Counted from the first letter of the stretch, positions 43,995-55,584 are shown. The stretch: 64,000 nucleotides of DNA from Bufo bufo (GCF_905171765.1 NC_053390.1:584004471-584068470), one strand, 5' to 3'. The notes: a model not told the origin generated them from the letters alone. Made by a program: numbers and translations.

Positions 43995-43997
<3 letters not shown>
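42948..43997 (+). mobile_element. Tc1/mariner element with terminal inverted repeats
   Basis: The left end cactcgcctaaagaattatt and the right end (minus strand cactcacctaaagaattatt) match over about 29 bp with one change. It sits in a TA-rich tract, as expected for a TA target. At 1.05 kb it is shorter than an intact relative because of an internal coding deletion. Confidence 0.92.
43072..43965 (+). CDS. Tc1-like transposase, uninterrupted but internally deleted
   Basis: 297 codons from ATG to a stop just before the right inverted repeat. The N-terminus is a paired-like helix-turn-helix region (LSNFERGMAVGARQAG, SQSAQLLGFSRTTISRVYKE). The DDE residues can be read as D163 (AWSDESRF), D197 (FQQDNAPCH) and E234 (PDLNPIEHLW). 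Thirty-six residues separate D197 and E234, the DD36E spacing known for one Tc1/mariner group. Between D163 and D197 only about 33 residues remain: the GGG-VMVWG block normally found there is missing, the junction being MWRKQNENM|YPSSDGYF near 43629. The frame is kept, but a fold this shortened is unlikely to be active. Few disabling changes suggest recent insertion. Confidence 0.9.
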   Translation: MNSKLNVRKGKKGDLSNFERGMAVGARQAGLSISQSAQLLGFSRTTISRVYKEWCEKGKTSSMRQSCGQKCLVDARDQRRMGRLIQADRRATLTEITTHYNRGMQQSICEATTRTTLRRMGYNSRRPHRVPLISTTNRKKRLQFARAHQNWTVEDWKNVAWSDESRFLLRHSNGRVRMWRKQNENMYPSSDGYFQQDNAPCHKAQIISNWFLEHDNEFTVLKWPPQSPDLNPIEHLWDVVERELRALDVHPSNLHQLQDAILSIWANISKECYQHLVESMPRRIKAVLKAKGGPTPY

Positions 43998-44000
<3 letters not shown>

Positions 44001-44043
<43 letters not shown>

Positions 44044-44072
44044 TACACACTATATATATATATATATATATA
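44001..44072. repeat. (TA)n/(CA)n microsatellite between two Tc1 elements
   Basis: A gtatata... tract, then acacacacacacatacacac, then a second TA run. It directly joins the Tc1 elements ending at 43997 and starting at 44073. Confidence 0.9.
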
Positions 44073-44821
44073 CAGTACAGACCAAAAGTTTGGACACACC
44101 TTTTCATTCAAACAGTTTTCTTTATTTTCATGACTATGAAAATTGTAGATTCACACTGAAGGCATGAAAACTATGAATTAACACATGTGTAATTATATAC
44201 ATAACAAACAAGTGTGAAACAACTGAACATATGTCATATTCTAGGTTCTTCAAAGTAGCCACCTTTTGCTTTGATTACTGCTTTGCACACTCTTGGCATT
44301 CTCTTGATGAGCTTCAAGAGGTAGTCCCCTGAAATGGTTTTCACTTCACAGGTGTGCCCTGTCAGGTTTATTAAGTGGGATTTCTTGCCTTATAAATGGG
44401 GTTGGGACCATAATTTGCCTTGAGGAGAAGTCAGGTGGATACACAGCTGATAGTCCTACTGAATAGACTGTTAGAATTTGTATTATGGCAAGAAAAAAGC
44501 AGCTAAGTAAAGAAAAACGAGTGGCCATCATTACTTTAAGAAATGAAGGTCAGTCAGTCAGCCGAAAAATTGGGAAAACTTTGAAAGTAAGGGCTATTTG
44601 ACCATGAAGGAGAGTGATGGGGTGCTGCGCCAGATGACCTGGCCTCCACAGTCACCGGACCTGAACCCAATCGAGATGGTTTGGGGTGAGCTGGACCGCA
44701 GAGTGAAGGCAAAAGGGCCAATAAGTGCTAAGCATCTCTGGGAACTCCTTCAAGACTGTTGGAAGACCATTTCAGGGGACTACCACTTGAAGCTCATCAA
44801 GAGAATGCCAAGAGTGTACTG
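44073..44821 (+). mobile_element. Tc1-like deletion derivative
   Basis: The left inverted repeat region is complete (cagtacagaccaaaagtttg, then gacacacc). At the right only actg/ta remains after ...agagtgt, so almost the whole right repeat is lost. A large central part of the transposase is also gone. The element sits between TA tracts. Confidence 0.85.
44485..44813 (+). pseudogene. Tc1-like transposase, N- and C-terminal remnants fused
   Basis: Begins MARKKQLSKEKRVAIITLRN, then EGQSVSRKIGKTLKV (the HTH region), then breaks near 44590. The sequence resumes in another frame with MTWPPQSPDLNPIEMVWGEL (the third catalytic acidic residue, E) and ends KRMPRV. Both catalytic Asp residues and everything between are missing. 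It is not functional. Confidence 0.88.
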
Positions 44822-44872
44822 TATATATATATATATATATATATACACTGTATATATACAGTATATATACAT
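44822..44872. repeat. (TA)n microsatellite
   Basis: Alternating TA with cactgtatatatacagtata interruptions, self-complementary and prone to slippage. Confidence 0.85.
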
Positions 44873-45783
44873 ACATAGTTTAAAGGTCATTCATCACCAG
44901 ACAGAGCTTTTAAGTGGCACCCTGCAGTACTTCCATACTTATATTTCTATTCTCCTTTAGCCAGATCTGATGTTAGCGTGAATATATCCTTAAACAGTCC
45001 ATGCACAAGCTTACATACGACTTCCATGTCATATCAGTAGCACTGACTAGCATACATAGAATAAAAATGTAGTAGCATGGTGCTGTGCGCTAGTGCTTAG
45101 GCATGCAGCAGAATCTGCTCTGCGCATGCACTGTTAAATACAGTAAACATTGTGACTAACCACTGTGAGAATACAGTGCGCTCAGTGCATGCACAGCCAG
45201 GTAAGGGGCAAGCAGGTCTGAGCTAAAGACAATGGACAGTAAAGAATCAGTGCTAGCTAGAAAATAATAAAGCAGTTTCATAAAATGTCTGAAAAACATG
45301 CATTTAGTCATTCATATTGGCTACCTCAAGCGTGCATTATTATGAAAGAAAAAACATTTTTAACAGCTACAACTTTTAAAAAAAATATTCCATGTAAGGT
45401 AAACTTAAAAACTGTTACATTTAGATTATTCATGTCTTGGCTGAGCTGAGAGAAATTATCAAATTATTTTTGCCATAAATTTCCAAAATATCCATTCAAA
45501 CCAATTCATTAGTAGTTCTCTGGTTTGATAATGCAATTTCTTTTATCTGCCAAGAGTACCCAAAACATTGCATATTTTCTCCCACTTACCTGTTCTTCAT
45601 GTCAAAATTTTCCTTCCCTTTTTTTCTCCATCACTTCATCTGGGCAGGATGTTTACATGCAGAACTTCCTGTTTTCATTAGCTTCCTGCTTGGGTTTCCC
45701 AGCATGCTTTGCTCTGTAACACAGCCCACTCTCACAGGCCTTGGTTATTCTGCTACATTGTTCTCTCTGCAGCAGTCATGCTC
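44873..45783. other. No gene recognised
   Basis: A tttaaaggtcattcatcacc start (44880) looks like a T2-style end without a partner. The remainder is A-T rich with short chance frames at 45525-45787. Confidence 0.45.
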
Positions 45784-45786
45784 TTA

Positions 45787-46778
45787 GGCTGCGTTCACAC
45801 GGGCGAGATTTCCGCGCGGGTGCAATGCGGTAGGTGAACGCATTGCACCCGCACTGAATCTGGACCCATTCATTTCAATGGGGCTGTTCAGATGAGCGAT
45901 GATTTTCACGCATCACTTATGCGTTGCGTGAAAATCGCAGCATGCTCTATATTCTGCGTTTTTCACGCAACGCAGGCCCCATAGAAGTGAATGGGGTTGC
46001 GTGAAAATCGCATGCATCCGCAAGCAAGTGCGGATGCGGTGCGATTTTCACGCACGGTTGCTAGGTGACTGTCTATACACTGTATTATTTTCCCTTATAA
46101 CATGGTTATAAGGGAAAATAATAGCATTCTGAATACAGAATGCTTAGTAGGTGATCAATTGAGGGTTAAAAAATAAAAAAAATTAACTCACCTTGTCCTC
46201 TTGTTCGCGTAGTTCTCCCGGTCTTTAGTTCTTTAAAAAGATGAACTATGGGCTAAAGGACCTTTGGTGACGTCAGATCACATGCTCCAATCACAGGGTC
46301 CATCACCGCGGGGATGGACCATGTGATTGGAGCATGTGATCTGACGTCACCAAAGGTCCTTTAGCCCATAGTTCATCTTTTGAGAAGTAAAGAAGAGACC
46401 GGGACTTACGCGAACAAACGGAGAAGGTGAGTTAATTTTTTTTATTTTTTTTTAACCCTCAACTGATCACCTACTAAGCATTCTGTTTTCAGAATGCTAT
46501 TATTTTCCCTTATAACCATGTTATAAGGGAAAATAATAACATCTACACAACACCGAACCCAAACCTGAACTTCAGTGAAGAAGTTCGGGTCTGGGTACCA
46601 CAGTCGTTTTTTTATCACGCGCGTGCAAAACACATTGCACCCGCGCGATAAAAACTGAACATCGGAACGCAAATCGCAGTCAAAACTGACTGCAATTGCA
46701 TTCCTACTCGCGCGGGTTTGCCGCAACACACCGGGACGCATCCGGAACTAATCCGGACACGCTCGTGTGAACGCAGCC
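45787..46778. mobile_element. Complete Harbinger-like palindromic MITE, TTA target
   Basis: Ends ggctgcgttcacacgggcga and gctcgtgtgaacgcagcc are inverted; TTA flanks both (45784-45786 and 46779-46781). Subterminal blocks (cccttataacatggttataa, agcattctgaatacagaatg) mirror each other. The centre is a palindrome at about 46246-46372 built on ctaaaggacctttggtgacg and gatcacatgctccaatcac. It is the best-preserved member of the family at 9515, 20460 and 34723. Confidence 0.9.
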
Positions 46779-46781
46779 TTA

Positions 46782-47085
46782 CACCTCTATGTAAGCTGTA
46801 CAATTAGTTTCTACAAAGGAAGATATTTCCACAGTTTGTGTGTCAGTAGTGCAGCTCAGTGTCATTCATTTCTATGGAGCGGAGCTGTGATATGAAACTC
46901 AGCTATGGACAGGTTTGGTGCTGTTTCTGGTAGAAAGAAGATTTGTTTCTGTTCATGTTTTTCAAAACCACAGAACCTCTTTAACTCTTTGTAGTAAAAT
47001 TCCTTTGTGTATCTCTAACAATCAGTTTTTTGAAACAACAGAAGAAAAATCCTTAAAAACATCTTGTAAACAATTATAAACCATA
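46782..47085. other. No gene recognised
   Basis: Short unique-looking interval between a MITE and a hAT element. Confidence 0.4.
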
Positions 47086-47093
47086 CCTACTCG

Positions 47094-47500
47094 CAAGGGC
47101 GGATTGGCCATAGACCCTACAGGGAAATTTCATGGTGGGCCGATACCTTGGGGGGCCATCCAAGCCTCCTTACGGCCACCAGCCAAGTACATAAGGATCT
47201 GATTCTCTCCTTTACACCTGGCCAGCAGCTGTAGGTGTCCTCCTGAATTCAACTGTATCGCGTCCTCAGGATGGAGATACAATTGAATACTGTTGTGCAG
47301 GCGTCAGTATTTTCTGCTGCACTATTATATTTGGTTCTGCTGGGGCGGTATATTATTCAGCACTATGGTATTACTGGCCCGCCTACTTCTGTTGTTCCTG
47401 CCTACTTGTGTTGCCCCGCCTTCTATTTGGACCTACCTACAAAATGTAGCTACTTTTAGGTTTTTTCCCAGGGCCACTTTAAGTTCTCAGTCTGCCCCTG
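47094..47500. mobile_element. Small hAT-type element, near-perfect 8-bp TSD
   Basis: The left end caagggcggattggccatag and the right (minus strand caggggcagactgagaact) are inverted; flanks cctactcg and cctacgcg match at 7 of 8. It has the unoccupied gaacttaaagtggccctgg site (minus strand, near 47470-47490) that copy 2 of the TTAA element occupies at 36413. Confidence 0.88.
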
Positions 47501-47503
47501 CCT

Positions 47504-47582
47504 ACGCGTTTCAGACATAGTATGTCCTGCTCTTAACCATGGTACCATGATTAAGGACAGGATATGGTGTGTCTGAAATGCA
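47504..47582. repeat. 79-bp imperfect hairpin
   Basis: gcgtttcagacata pairs with tgtgtctgaaatgc, and gtcctgctcttaaccatggt with accatgattaaggacagga. One stem runs almost end to end around a ccatggtaccatg core. There is no coding content. It could be a small fold-back remnant. Confidence 0.7.
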
Positions 47583-49457
47583 TAGATCTGGTTTTAATCA
47601 TTGTACAAGATAGTTTCAAGGGTTTTACAATAAAGAAGTGATGTTTTTACACAGTGCTGAAGATTTTTCACTTTGAGTTTTCTGAACCAACTTTAGATCA
47701 AGGTCAGTTTGGCTCTCTTTCTGACAGCAGAGATGCTTTTAAGTAATTTTAAGTGGAGTAGTTCTTTAACACCCAGTACTACAGATGTCAAGAGTTTAAA
47801 GCCGGCGCCATAGTTGACAGGTAAAGACTGTGTTAAACAGATAACTCCCATCGTGAACACCTAACACCTCAGACGGTGTGGTCAATAGTGAGCAATTAGT
47901 CAGAGGGAGTAACCAACAATCTGCTTCCAGTGACAAAGTCGTGTGGTGTGGGTTGGTTGTCATGGCAGTCTGGGGAACTGTAATGACTCCCATGTCTGCC
48001 TATTAATCCGTGCCTGTGGCAGGGCTTAATAGGAAACCATCACAAGCATGATATTGAACTATTGCATGTTACATTTTCGTAGGGGAACTACGAAAAAAAA
48101 AATCCAAAATTTGTAAATAATATTGTATGCACAAACACTATGAAAACAAAACTTTTTTAAGCACAACAGATTGTATTATACATTGCCAAACTAAACTAGA
48201 TCATCATCTCAATGTATTATGCAAATGTGTAGAAGTGGGTGTGTTTTGTAGTAAACGGGAAAAAGCACATCAAATTTTTATAGAAAATGCTGATACTTTG
48301 AATACTAAAGTCCTTTATTTAACAACACAGAAATGTCACAAAAACAACTTTACCGGGCAAATTAATGTGTATTTTTTTACAGTTTTTTACATGCCCCATA
48401 GGTGATTTTTTTTCTCATAAATACACTGTTTTCCAAAACTGCTTTTTCCATAACTGCACAAGCATACATACACCTTACACATATATCTGTTAGAAAATGT
48501 CATAGATTACAGCACAGTTCAGAAATAGGGGAACATCGTGAAAGTTGTACATATCAGTGGGCCAAATTAAATTAAAAGGGAAAAAAAAAGAATAAAATGC
48601 AGTTCCCTTTTTTAATATAGTGTAATCATTCTATCATCCAGTAGGAGCTGTCTTTTATTCACTAGGAACATAGTAGATCTCAGTGTGAAACTGCCAAATT
48701 TAATGACAAACAAAATCTGGAACATTTAGTTGCTACATGGAACCAACTGTTTGAAATCACTGTGCATCTAGCCATGATCAAAGACCTACTACTGTTATTT
48801 TGCTGAAGGTATTCGACCCTAAATGGTATGTTCATTTAACACATTTCTTTCCTCATTATCCGATTACAGATGTAACCAATATAAATATTGCTATTCTTCT
48901 GAATTAATTGTAAGAGTTACATGCCAAGATTCTTAAGCTTTTTTTTCTAATTCATGATGCAAAATGAAGAATTTAGTACTGTCTGTACCCTATTTTGAAG
49001 AACACCATAACTGAAACTTAAAGTGAACATCCATTAGTTGAACAATGTTTGTCATAGTATGGAGGAGGTTAAAAATACATAATATGTATTACCAAACAGC
49101 TCATGGTTCTGCTGTAAGGCACATTTTCCCCGGTTGGACCATGAGGCTAACAGCAGAGAACATCTGTTAGCCTAGTAGAAAGGATAAAAAAAAAAAACTA
49201 TCCTTTAAATCCATTTGCTAGCATGTACTACTAAAACCAGAAGGTCAGATTGCTCCGTTCTGTCTACCCTTTGTTTGCTTTGCCACATGTACTGGAACCT
49301 AAGGCATACAGAAGTGGTAGGAACTCTGTGTGCCACTATTTGGTAATTCATATGGTGCCGTATAATAAAGATATACAACATCAAGTAGAACATGCCTATC
49401 TAGGAAGTTCAGGGTATTTGGAGGCGTAACTCCATAGAAGTCTATAGGAGTGTCATA
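47583..49457. other. No gene recognised
   Basis: Unique-looking A-T rich sequence without tandem arrays. Open frames such as 48127-48405 lack motifs. A poly-A/T bias and absence of TIRs make this one of the less repetitive stretches. Confidence 0.45.
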
Positions 49458-49889
49458 TTAAAGGGGTTGTCTGCTTTTTACTATTGATGACCTATTCTCA
49501 GGATAAGTCATCAATATCAGATAGGCAGGGGTCCAACACCCGGCACCCCCACCGATCATACGAGCGCTGCCATCTCTGCTCTGTTTATCTGCTCGCTGCA
49601 GCAATTGAAGTGGTGAGCAAGTGTAATTACAAGTATAGCTTTCCCATTCGCTTCTATGGGACGGCTCTGTCTATTCAAGAGAATAGGATGGAGCGGTCCA
49701 ATAGAAGTGAATGGGAACACCATACTTGTGATTACATCTGCTCACCACTGCAATTGTACATACGAGCGCTACCTTCTCTTCAAACAGCTGATCGTCGGAG
49801 GTGCTGGGTGCCGGCCCCCCACCGATCTGATATTGATGAACTATCCTGAGTATAAGTGATCAATAGTAAAAAGCGGAAAACCCCTTTAA
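49458..49889. mobile_element. T2/Kolobok-type MITE
   Basis: The ends ttaaaggggttgtctgcttt and aaaagcggaaaacccctttaa are inverted within TTAA duplications (49458-49461 and 49886-49889). Interior blocks agctgatcgtcgg and ccccccaccgatctgatatt are shared with 29124-29492. An inner palindrome is centred near 49675. Confidence 0.88.
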
Positions 49890-52380
49890 GGCTCCAAACA
49901 GCTTTATATCATTGTACATTTGTGTGCATGAGCTCTTAAAGAGGTTGCATGAGATTAGAGAAAAAGGGTATGGTTTTTGCCTAGAAACAGCTTCATTCTT
50001 GCTTATGGGCTTCATTTGGTAATTCTGGACAATCATCCAACCCCTTGTGGAATAGGCCCTATGCAACCATTTCTTCTAGCGGATTATACTGTACATAACT
50101 CATAGAAGCTATGCTATGTAGAATATAACCTAGTGTAACTTCAAAAGGAGTGGAATTTCACTTTACACTTCACTTACTCATAAAAAAAAGCTATAAAAAC
50201 TGAAATGACAAAAACAAACAAACACTAAAATATAATTCTGACACAACATATCTTCTAGGTTGATAACACAAATTTATGTAGAAGAATTACGGCATTAGCA
50301 CTACAGTAAACCTTCTTTCTTCATTCTCTGTAATGTATAGCTTTGAATGGATTGGACATGTAAGCAGCACAGTTACAATATATAGATAAACCAGCTCTTT
50401 AAAAAAGAAAGCACACAAAGACATGCAACATTAGGGTATCAGACAGTGTGCACACTGGTAAAAAGAACTGTAGCTATTGTACCTTGAACTGAATAATTTT
50501 ACATCTCGGATAGAGAAATGACAACCTTTTAGAAGGCTAAGAAAATGTACTCGTCAAAGTGCAAACAAGGCTTTACTTGTGTCTGATCACTATTAGCAGA
50601 ATGATACTCCCTCTTGTATTGGATAAACAGTCACAAAAAAAAAATCCTGTTCAAGTTGGTAAAGGTGGCTAACCGGATGAAGTCATTTCGTATGAGTCTT
50701 TAAAGCTACCTAGGTATTTTAGATCTACTCAATGGAATTTTTAAACATTTATTACAAAAAACCCACAAAATTAAAACATTCAAGACTCACTTATAAGATA
50801 CATACATAGCTAAAACATTAGGTAAAAATATTTATCTGCTGGAGGGGCTTTTAGATTGGTGCTGTTCAGTAGGACTATAACATAAAAAAGTACCATAAAT
50901 TGCTACACAAGTATGAAAATGACACAAGGTAATGCAACGGTTTTTATCATGGAATAGAGTATAACAAAATGGGGTAGGCAATTCCAGATTTGGAGTTATA
51001 CAACTGACAAGGCATCCTCTGGCAGATATTTTTGGGACTTTCAATACAAAGCTAAGTATAGAAGCTTTTATTTGGTATTGAGGAACAAAATACCGCTATG
51101 TATTAGATCACGAGCAGACTGAGGTCTACGCCCTAGACTAATGATATCGCGTAATGTGCTATACACAGCAAGTGATAAGGTGGAGCACAAAGTAATTCAT
51201 TAACAGCTTTAAGCAGGAACCATTGCTGGACTTATCTTCTGTGTACAGGGGAATATGGGCCTAAGGGCCATATTCTCAGCTGCAGAGGCGTCAGGCCCTG
51301 CCCATTAGCCTGATGGCTCAATCCACCCCTGCAATGAATAAAGTTTTATATTTAGATCCTTCAGAAAAATCTTCAAGTCTGGAGTTGCCTGGCTGTATTG
51401 GACATGACCTATATATACAGAAATATATTTATATATATATATTTATATATCTATATGCATGTTTTTCTCTTGTCATTACAGTGAGAATGCATTTATATTT
51501 TACAGTGTTTACAGTTACTATAGAAAAACCTAACCAGAAGGCATGTACTCAGTTACATGGTCACAGGACACTTCTGTTTCCCTGAACAAATAATTCAAAA
51601 GACTGGTCCGATTGGACAAACTACAATACCATATGCTGCTTTTACTCTGGTCTACAAAGCAGTGAAAAGTGGGTCATCTGTGGTAAGTGCTGCTGGGGAT
51701 ATCCTCTTAGTAACACCCATAACGAGGTCAGAATGGATGAATTGCTCCTTGGATACATAAAAAGGAGATGGGGCTCAGGAACATGGAAATATTGCCAGGA
51801 CGGATAGAAGACACTCACAGTTGACTTTTTGACAATAGTCAATGTGTGGATGACAATTTTCCTTTTTTACATTTTGCAATTGCAGGTTTATTTCCTGGGA
51901 ATGTACAGTATGTATGTCAAATGAAAATTTAAAAATGGCAAAAAAAAGGACAAAAAATAAGTAAGGTAAAAACTACAAAAATAAAAAAAACAGTGCTGTT
52001 GCTTCTGTGACTATCCAGCTGGCGAAATAATGTTTAAAGCTAGAATTTATTGCTCCGGATTTAAGTTGCAGAACCACGCTGCTGCTTACGAACTGTTAAT
52101 CTTCATATAGATGCTCAGACGTGATTGTCTCCTTGTGTCTAAACACACAAAATACAAGCTGCTATCTGTACAGTTTACAGTACTGAAACACATATTTGGA
52201 AATGAAGTATAGATATGTTAATTTCTCAAAGATACATCATATTACAGCAGGGGTTTACCCAAATCTCTGTTTGTAGTCACTTTAAAGTAGACAACAATTT
52301 CACTGTTAATTATAGCTAAAGTACATTAAAGAAAGAACCTGTGTACTAAAAGTAAGTAAACCAGCCAGGCTCTAGTGATG
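49890..52380. other. Low-repeat stretch, no coding gene recognised
   Basis: This 2.5-kb stretch has few recognisable repeats apart from an AT microsatellite at 51418-51465. If the candidate terminal exon at 52400-52636 is real, polyadenylation near 52409 would make this region downstream of the gene, or part of a longer 3' UTR. No open frame shows a domain. Confidence 0.35.
51418..51465. repeat. AT-rich microsatellite
   Basis: tatatatatatttatat-type run. Confidence 0.8.
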
Positions 52381-52399
52381 TGTTTTTTTTTTTTTTTTG

Positions 52400-52636
52400 T
52401 CTTTTGCTTTTATTTTTTTTCCTCCTTTTTTTTTTTAACATTATTCATTGTTTTCTTTTGAGGAAACCCCTGTACACAAAATGAAAATAGTGTCTCAGCA
52501 TATTCTTCAGTCATGGACTTAGCAGTTCCCAAAATAAGACCAGTGCTTGTCAATCACTTCAGAGTGCCTTGAAAATATGATATACATCTGCCTAAAAGAA
52601 CCATCGGAATGCTTCGGCGCTGGGGACCGGTGTTCT
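52400..52636 (-). other. Candidate terminal exon of an unidentified host gene
   Basis: On the minus strand a strong acceptor (ctcttattatttgcag) abuts agaacaccggtccccagcgc. In the phase set by the upstream 36-bp candidate exon the frame stays open for 39 codons to TAA (52519-52521). In another phase it reads RTPVPSAEAFRWFF then TAG. An AATAAA lies at 52409-52414 next to long T runs. No known protein was recognised. The context is poor in transposons, but signals this short can arise by chance. Confidence 0.25.
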
Positions 52637-52639
52637 CTG

Positions 52640-54602
52640 CAAATAATAAGAGAAAAAGATAGGTTACTACTCTGTAAACATTTCTACTTCAATATAATTC
52701 TAATAATTTCTATCGCACTTTAGGCACATTTAAAATTAATTTAAATACGGATATTTTGGTAAATTGCCTCCAGATCTTAAACTACAGTAAAGTGTTTTCA
52801 ATTAAATCACTACAATAATTTATGAATACCAATTGTAAAAACTCATAGCTTTAAAATGCATCTACATCAGAAGAGAAGTGCTGTCTGTTGTCCTAGATGA
52901 AGAGAAGCACTAAACCTAAAGCTCCTGAGGAGCACTAAACCTAAAACTCTAAGGACAGCAAGGCCTCCTGTACATGGCCATATTATGGCTCCGTACTAGT
53001 TCTCAGCTGAATGGAACTGTAATGTGCCATTCATAGAAGTAATTGGGAGACCTTTGTTTCAAACTGGAAGCCTACAAAGGTTTTTGCTTTTGGAGCACTA
53101 TAACTTGTCATAGTATTGATATATTGTCCTCTAGTATTGTCTCTTTGTATTTTAGAATGTAATGGAGTCTACCATGTGGATGAGGCCTGACTGTTTCAAA
53201 AATACAATGTAGATGTTCTCTAAAAAGATATGAGACAATGAAGAGGGTCATCATACTTATTCTGGACATTATGTCTGTCATCCCATTGGTTAACACTACA
53301 GTCAAACTTTCCCCAACTTAAAATGTCTGCTTACAGACAATGAATTGCATGAAACTGCACAGATATCAGACTGATTGTCAGGTCGGTATCCCTTTAAGGA
53401 CTTTAACATCTTGGAAAACCCATTTGGAGATCACAACTTCCTCCTTTGAAAAAGGGACATTTGACAATAGTTTTATTTAATAAGCAAAACCTTAAAAAAA
53501 CTACAATTGATTTAAAGAAATGGCTGCTAGAAGACAGATGGTCTTATTTCATTACAATGTAGACAGTGAGGGTCATGTATAAAATAAAAAAAAACAGTAA
53601 GGATGCCGCTGAAGGATAACGTGTTCATTTTTCCTCACATGGCCCACATTTAGTAATGTGAGTGCATCTAGATTTTGGCATAAATTGTGCCAAAAAGTGG
53701 TTCAAGTTGGTACATATAGGTTTAGAGAATGTTTCTACACCTAGTCTGAAGAATGGGTGTGACTTAATTTGCACCAAAATTCAGGTGTAAAATTCTGTCT
53801 CAAAGTAAGTCAACCAATAGTTGGTAGAATGTTAGAAAAAAGTTGGTATAACATTAGAGAAAAGTATATCTCCATGAACCCCTGTAATAAATTTGGTGCA
53901 TGTCTAGACAGCTTGTCTAACAGGCCTATCATACAGTCTTTTCAGTTGAATTTAGCCCAAATTCCATGCCCAAAACTTGCTGGGCTACCACGTGGAAACC
54001 ACTTCCCATTGTTTTAAATGGGATGCCGTGGTTTATGGCTGTATCCACACCAAGTATGGCTTTTTGGTGTGGAATCCACCCTGAATTCAGCCTGCAAAAA
54101 CCATCATGTGAACGTGTCCCAAAGTTTGTGCCAAGTATAAGATAAGTAAATCTGCCCAAATGAGTGCAAAACAGGTAACCAAGAGCTAGATTATCCTGTC
54201 CCATGATAGGGGATGGAAAAAGTGGAAAGAACCACCATCATAAACATACATATTCTCAGCCCTTGGCTTACAGATGTGAATTATACTTTTTATACTTAGT
54301 CATTTTTTCTGTACAATTAGTAATTATTCCAATCTATAATTGAAGAGTTTACAAAAATAAAATATAATGAAGATATGGAAAGAGTAGATCTTGTGGTGTG
54401 GAGAGATTTTCATTTCTTTTAAAAGCTGTAATAGTTGGGAGAAACATGAACTCTTTAACAAACATTCAACATAAGAATTTCTAGATTTTTATACATTCAT
54501 AGCTTAGCAAGGACAACAGTTCTAAAGTAGTTCCTAAATAGCGCCCTATGCCCTCTCTGAAAGTTTATGGTGTTAGAAGAGTAAAAGTAAATTCATGCTA
54601 AC
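52640..54602. other. Interval between candidate exons, no gene recognised
   Basis: It would be an intron if the two flanking minus-strand exons are real. It holds an old MITE-like piece at about 53560-54190 (ggcccacatttagtaatgtg, tggcataaattgtgcc) and A-T rich unique sequence. Confidence 0.35.
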
Positions 54603-54638
54603 CTTGTACATTGCATGCTATAGTAACTGTCTGTTATT
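54603..54638 (-). other. Candidate 36-bp internal exon
   Basis: Minus strand: an acceptor with a long pyrimidine run (ctttcttttttgttttcag), 36 bases, then gttagc as donor. Only one frame is open (ITDSYYSMQCT), and it splices in phase onto the 52636 exon as AG|A. The consistency of phase is the sole support. Confidence 0.2.
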
Positions 54639-54896
54639 CTGAAAACAAAAAAGAAAGTATAGATTAACACAGAGCTAAAAAAGGAACAAAACACATTCAT
54701 CTACCATCATTTCCACACAAACTGCAGGACAAGCAAATTTTACAAGAACGTAAAATTCTATTCTGCAACAAATCCTCTATGTTTTAATTAGGATGCTCAA
54801 AGCAGTAAAATTATTTAACAGGTCGAACATCTCCTTTAATGGAATTTCACTAAAATCTAGTGTGCTGCTAAATTATTACAAAATGTCTATCTTAAA

Positions 54897-54935
54897 ATAT
54901 ATATATATATATATATATACTGTATATATACACAC
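54897..54935. repeat. (TA)n microsatellite
   Basis: Pure TA run followed by ctgtatatatacacac. Confidence 0.85.
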
Positions 54936-55443
54936 ATCACTACAAGATGCTGAATTGCAGAGCGCATTACAACACTACCAGAGTGGATGAGATTTTTGCT
55001 GCGGTTTTCACCGTTTGCAATGCATACGCTGATGTCCACAATCAATCCACAGCAAAATCTATGACAAATCCACATGCAACTCATGTGAAATCTGGTGGAG
55101 ATCTAGATGAGGTTGAGAAGGGATTCTCACCAGGAGACCATACATATTCTATAGCTGTTGGTCCAACCTCTCCCAAGTCCCTACTGGCTCCCGCATACAC
55201 ATACATCTTCGATATGTTTTTTAATTGGGAAAGCAACGAAAGCCACTGCTAGACACTTCTGGTTGCAGCTTATCTCCAAGAGAACAAAAGGATTGGGCAA
55301 AAATATTAACGTTGTCTTATACTTCTCCCCCCAAACTTTTGTTGGGGTGAAGAGTCAGGAGCTCCCCGTACACACTAGACTGCTAGGCAGACTTGCCGTT
55401 CTCAGTGGGTTCAGCTGACAATATGCTAAAGTGTATGGCACCT
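54936..55443. other. No gene recognised
   Basis: Contains weak MITE-like text (ccgtttgcaatgcatacgct, ccgtacacactagactgcta) but no defined ends. Overlapping short frames only. Confidence 0.4.
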
Positions 55444-55584
55444 TTAAAGAGGACCTGTCATCTCTCCTCGCATTCCCCATGTAATAATGATTCTGGAGCA
55501 CACAGGTCTACAGGTCTAGCAGTATTCAGGCCTAGGTGTGGCTAGTGAAATTAAACTCAGCTTTCCAAAAACTGCGGTTAATCA

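Noticed and set aside
44004..44872. TA-rich tracts as candidate origins or promoters
   Set aside because: They are simple TA/CA microsatellites that vary by slippage; no other signals accompany them.
48127..48405. 92-codon plus-strand frame
   Set aside because: A-T rich, no motif, no upstream promoter or splice context; length is within chance expectation.
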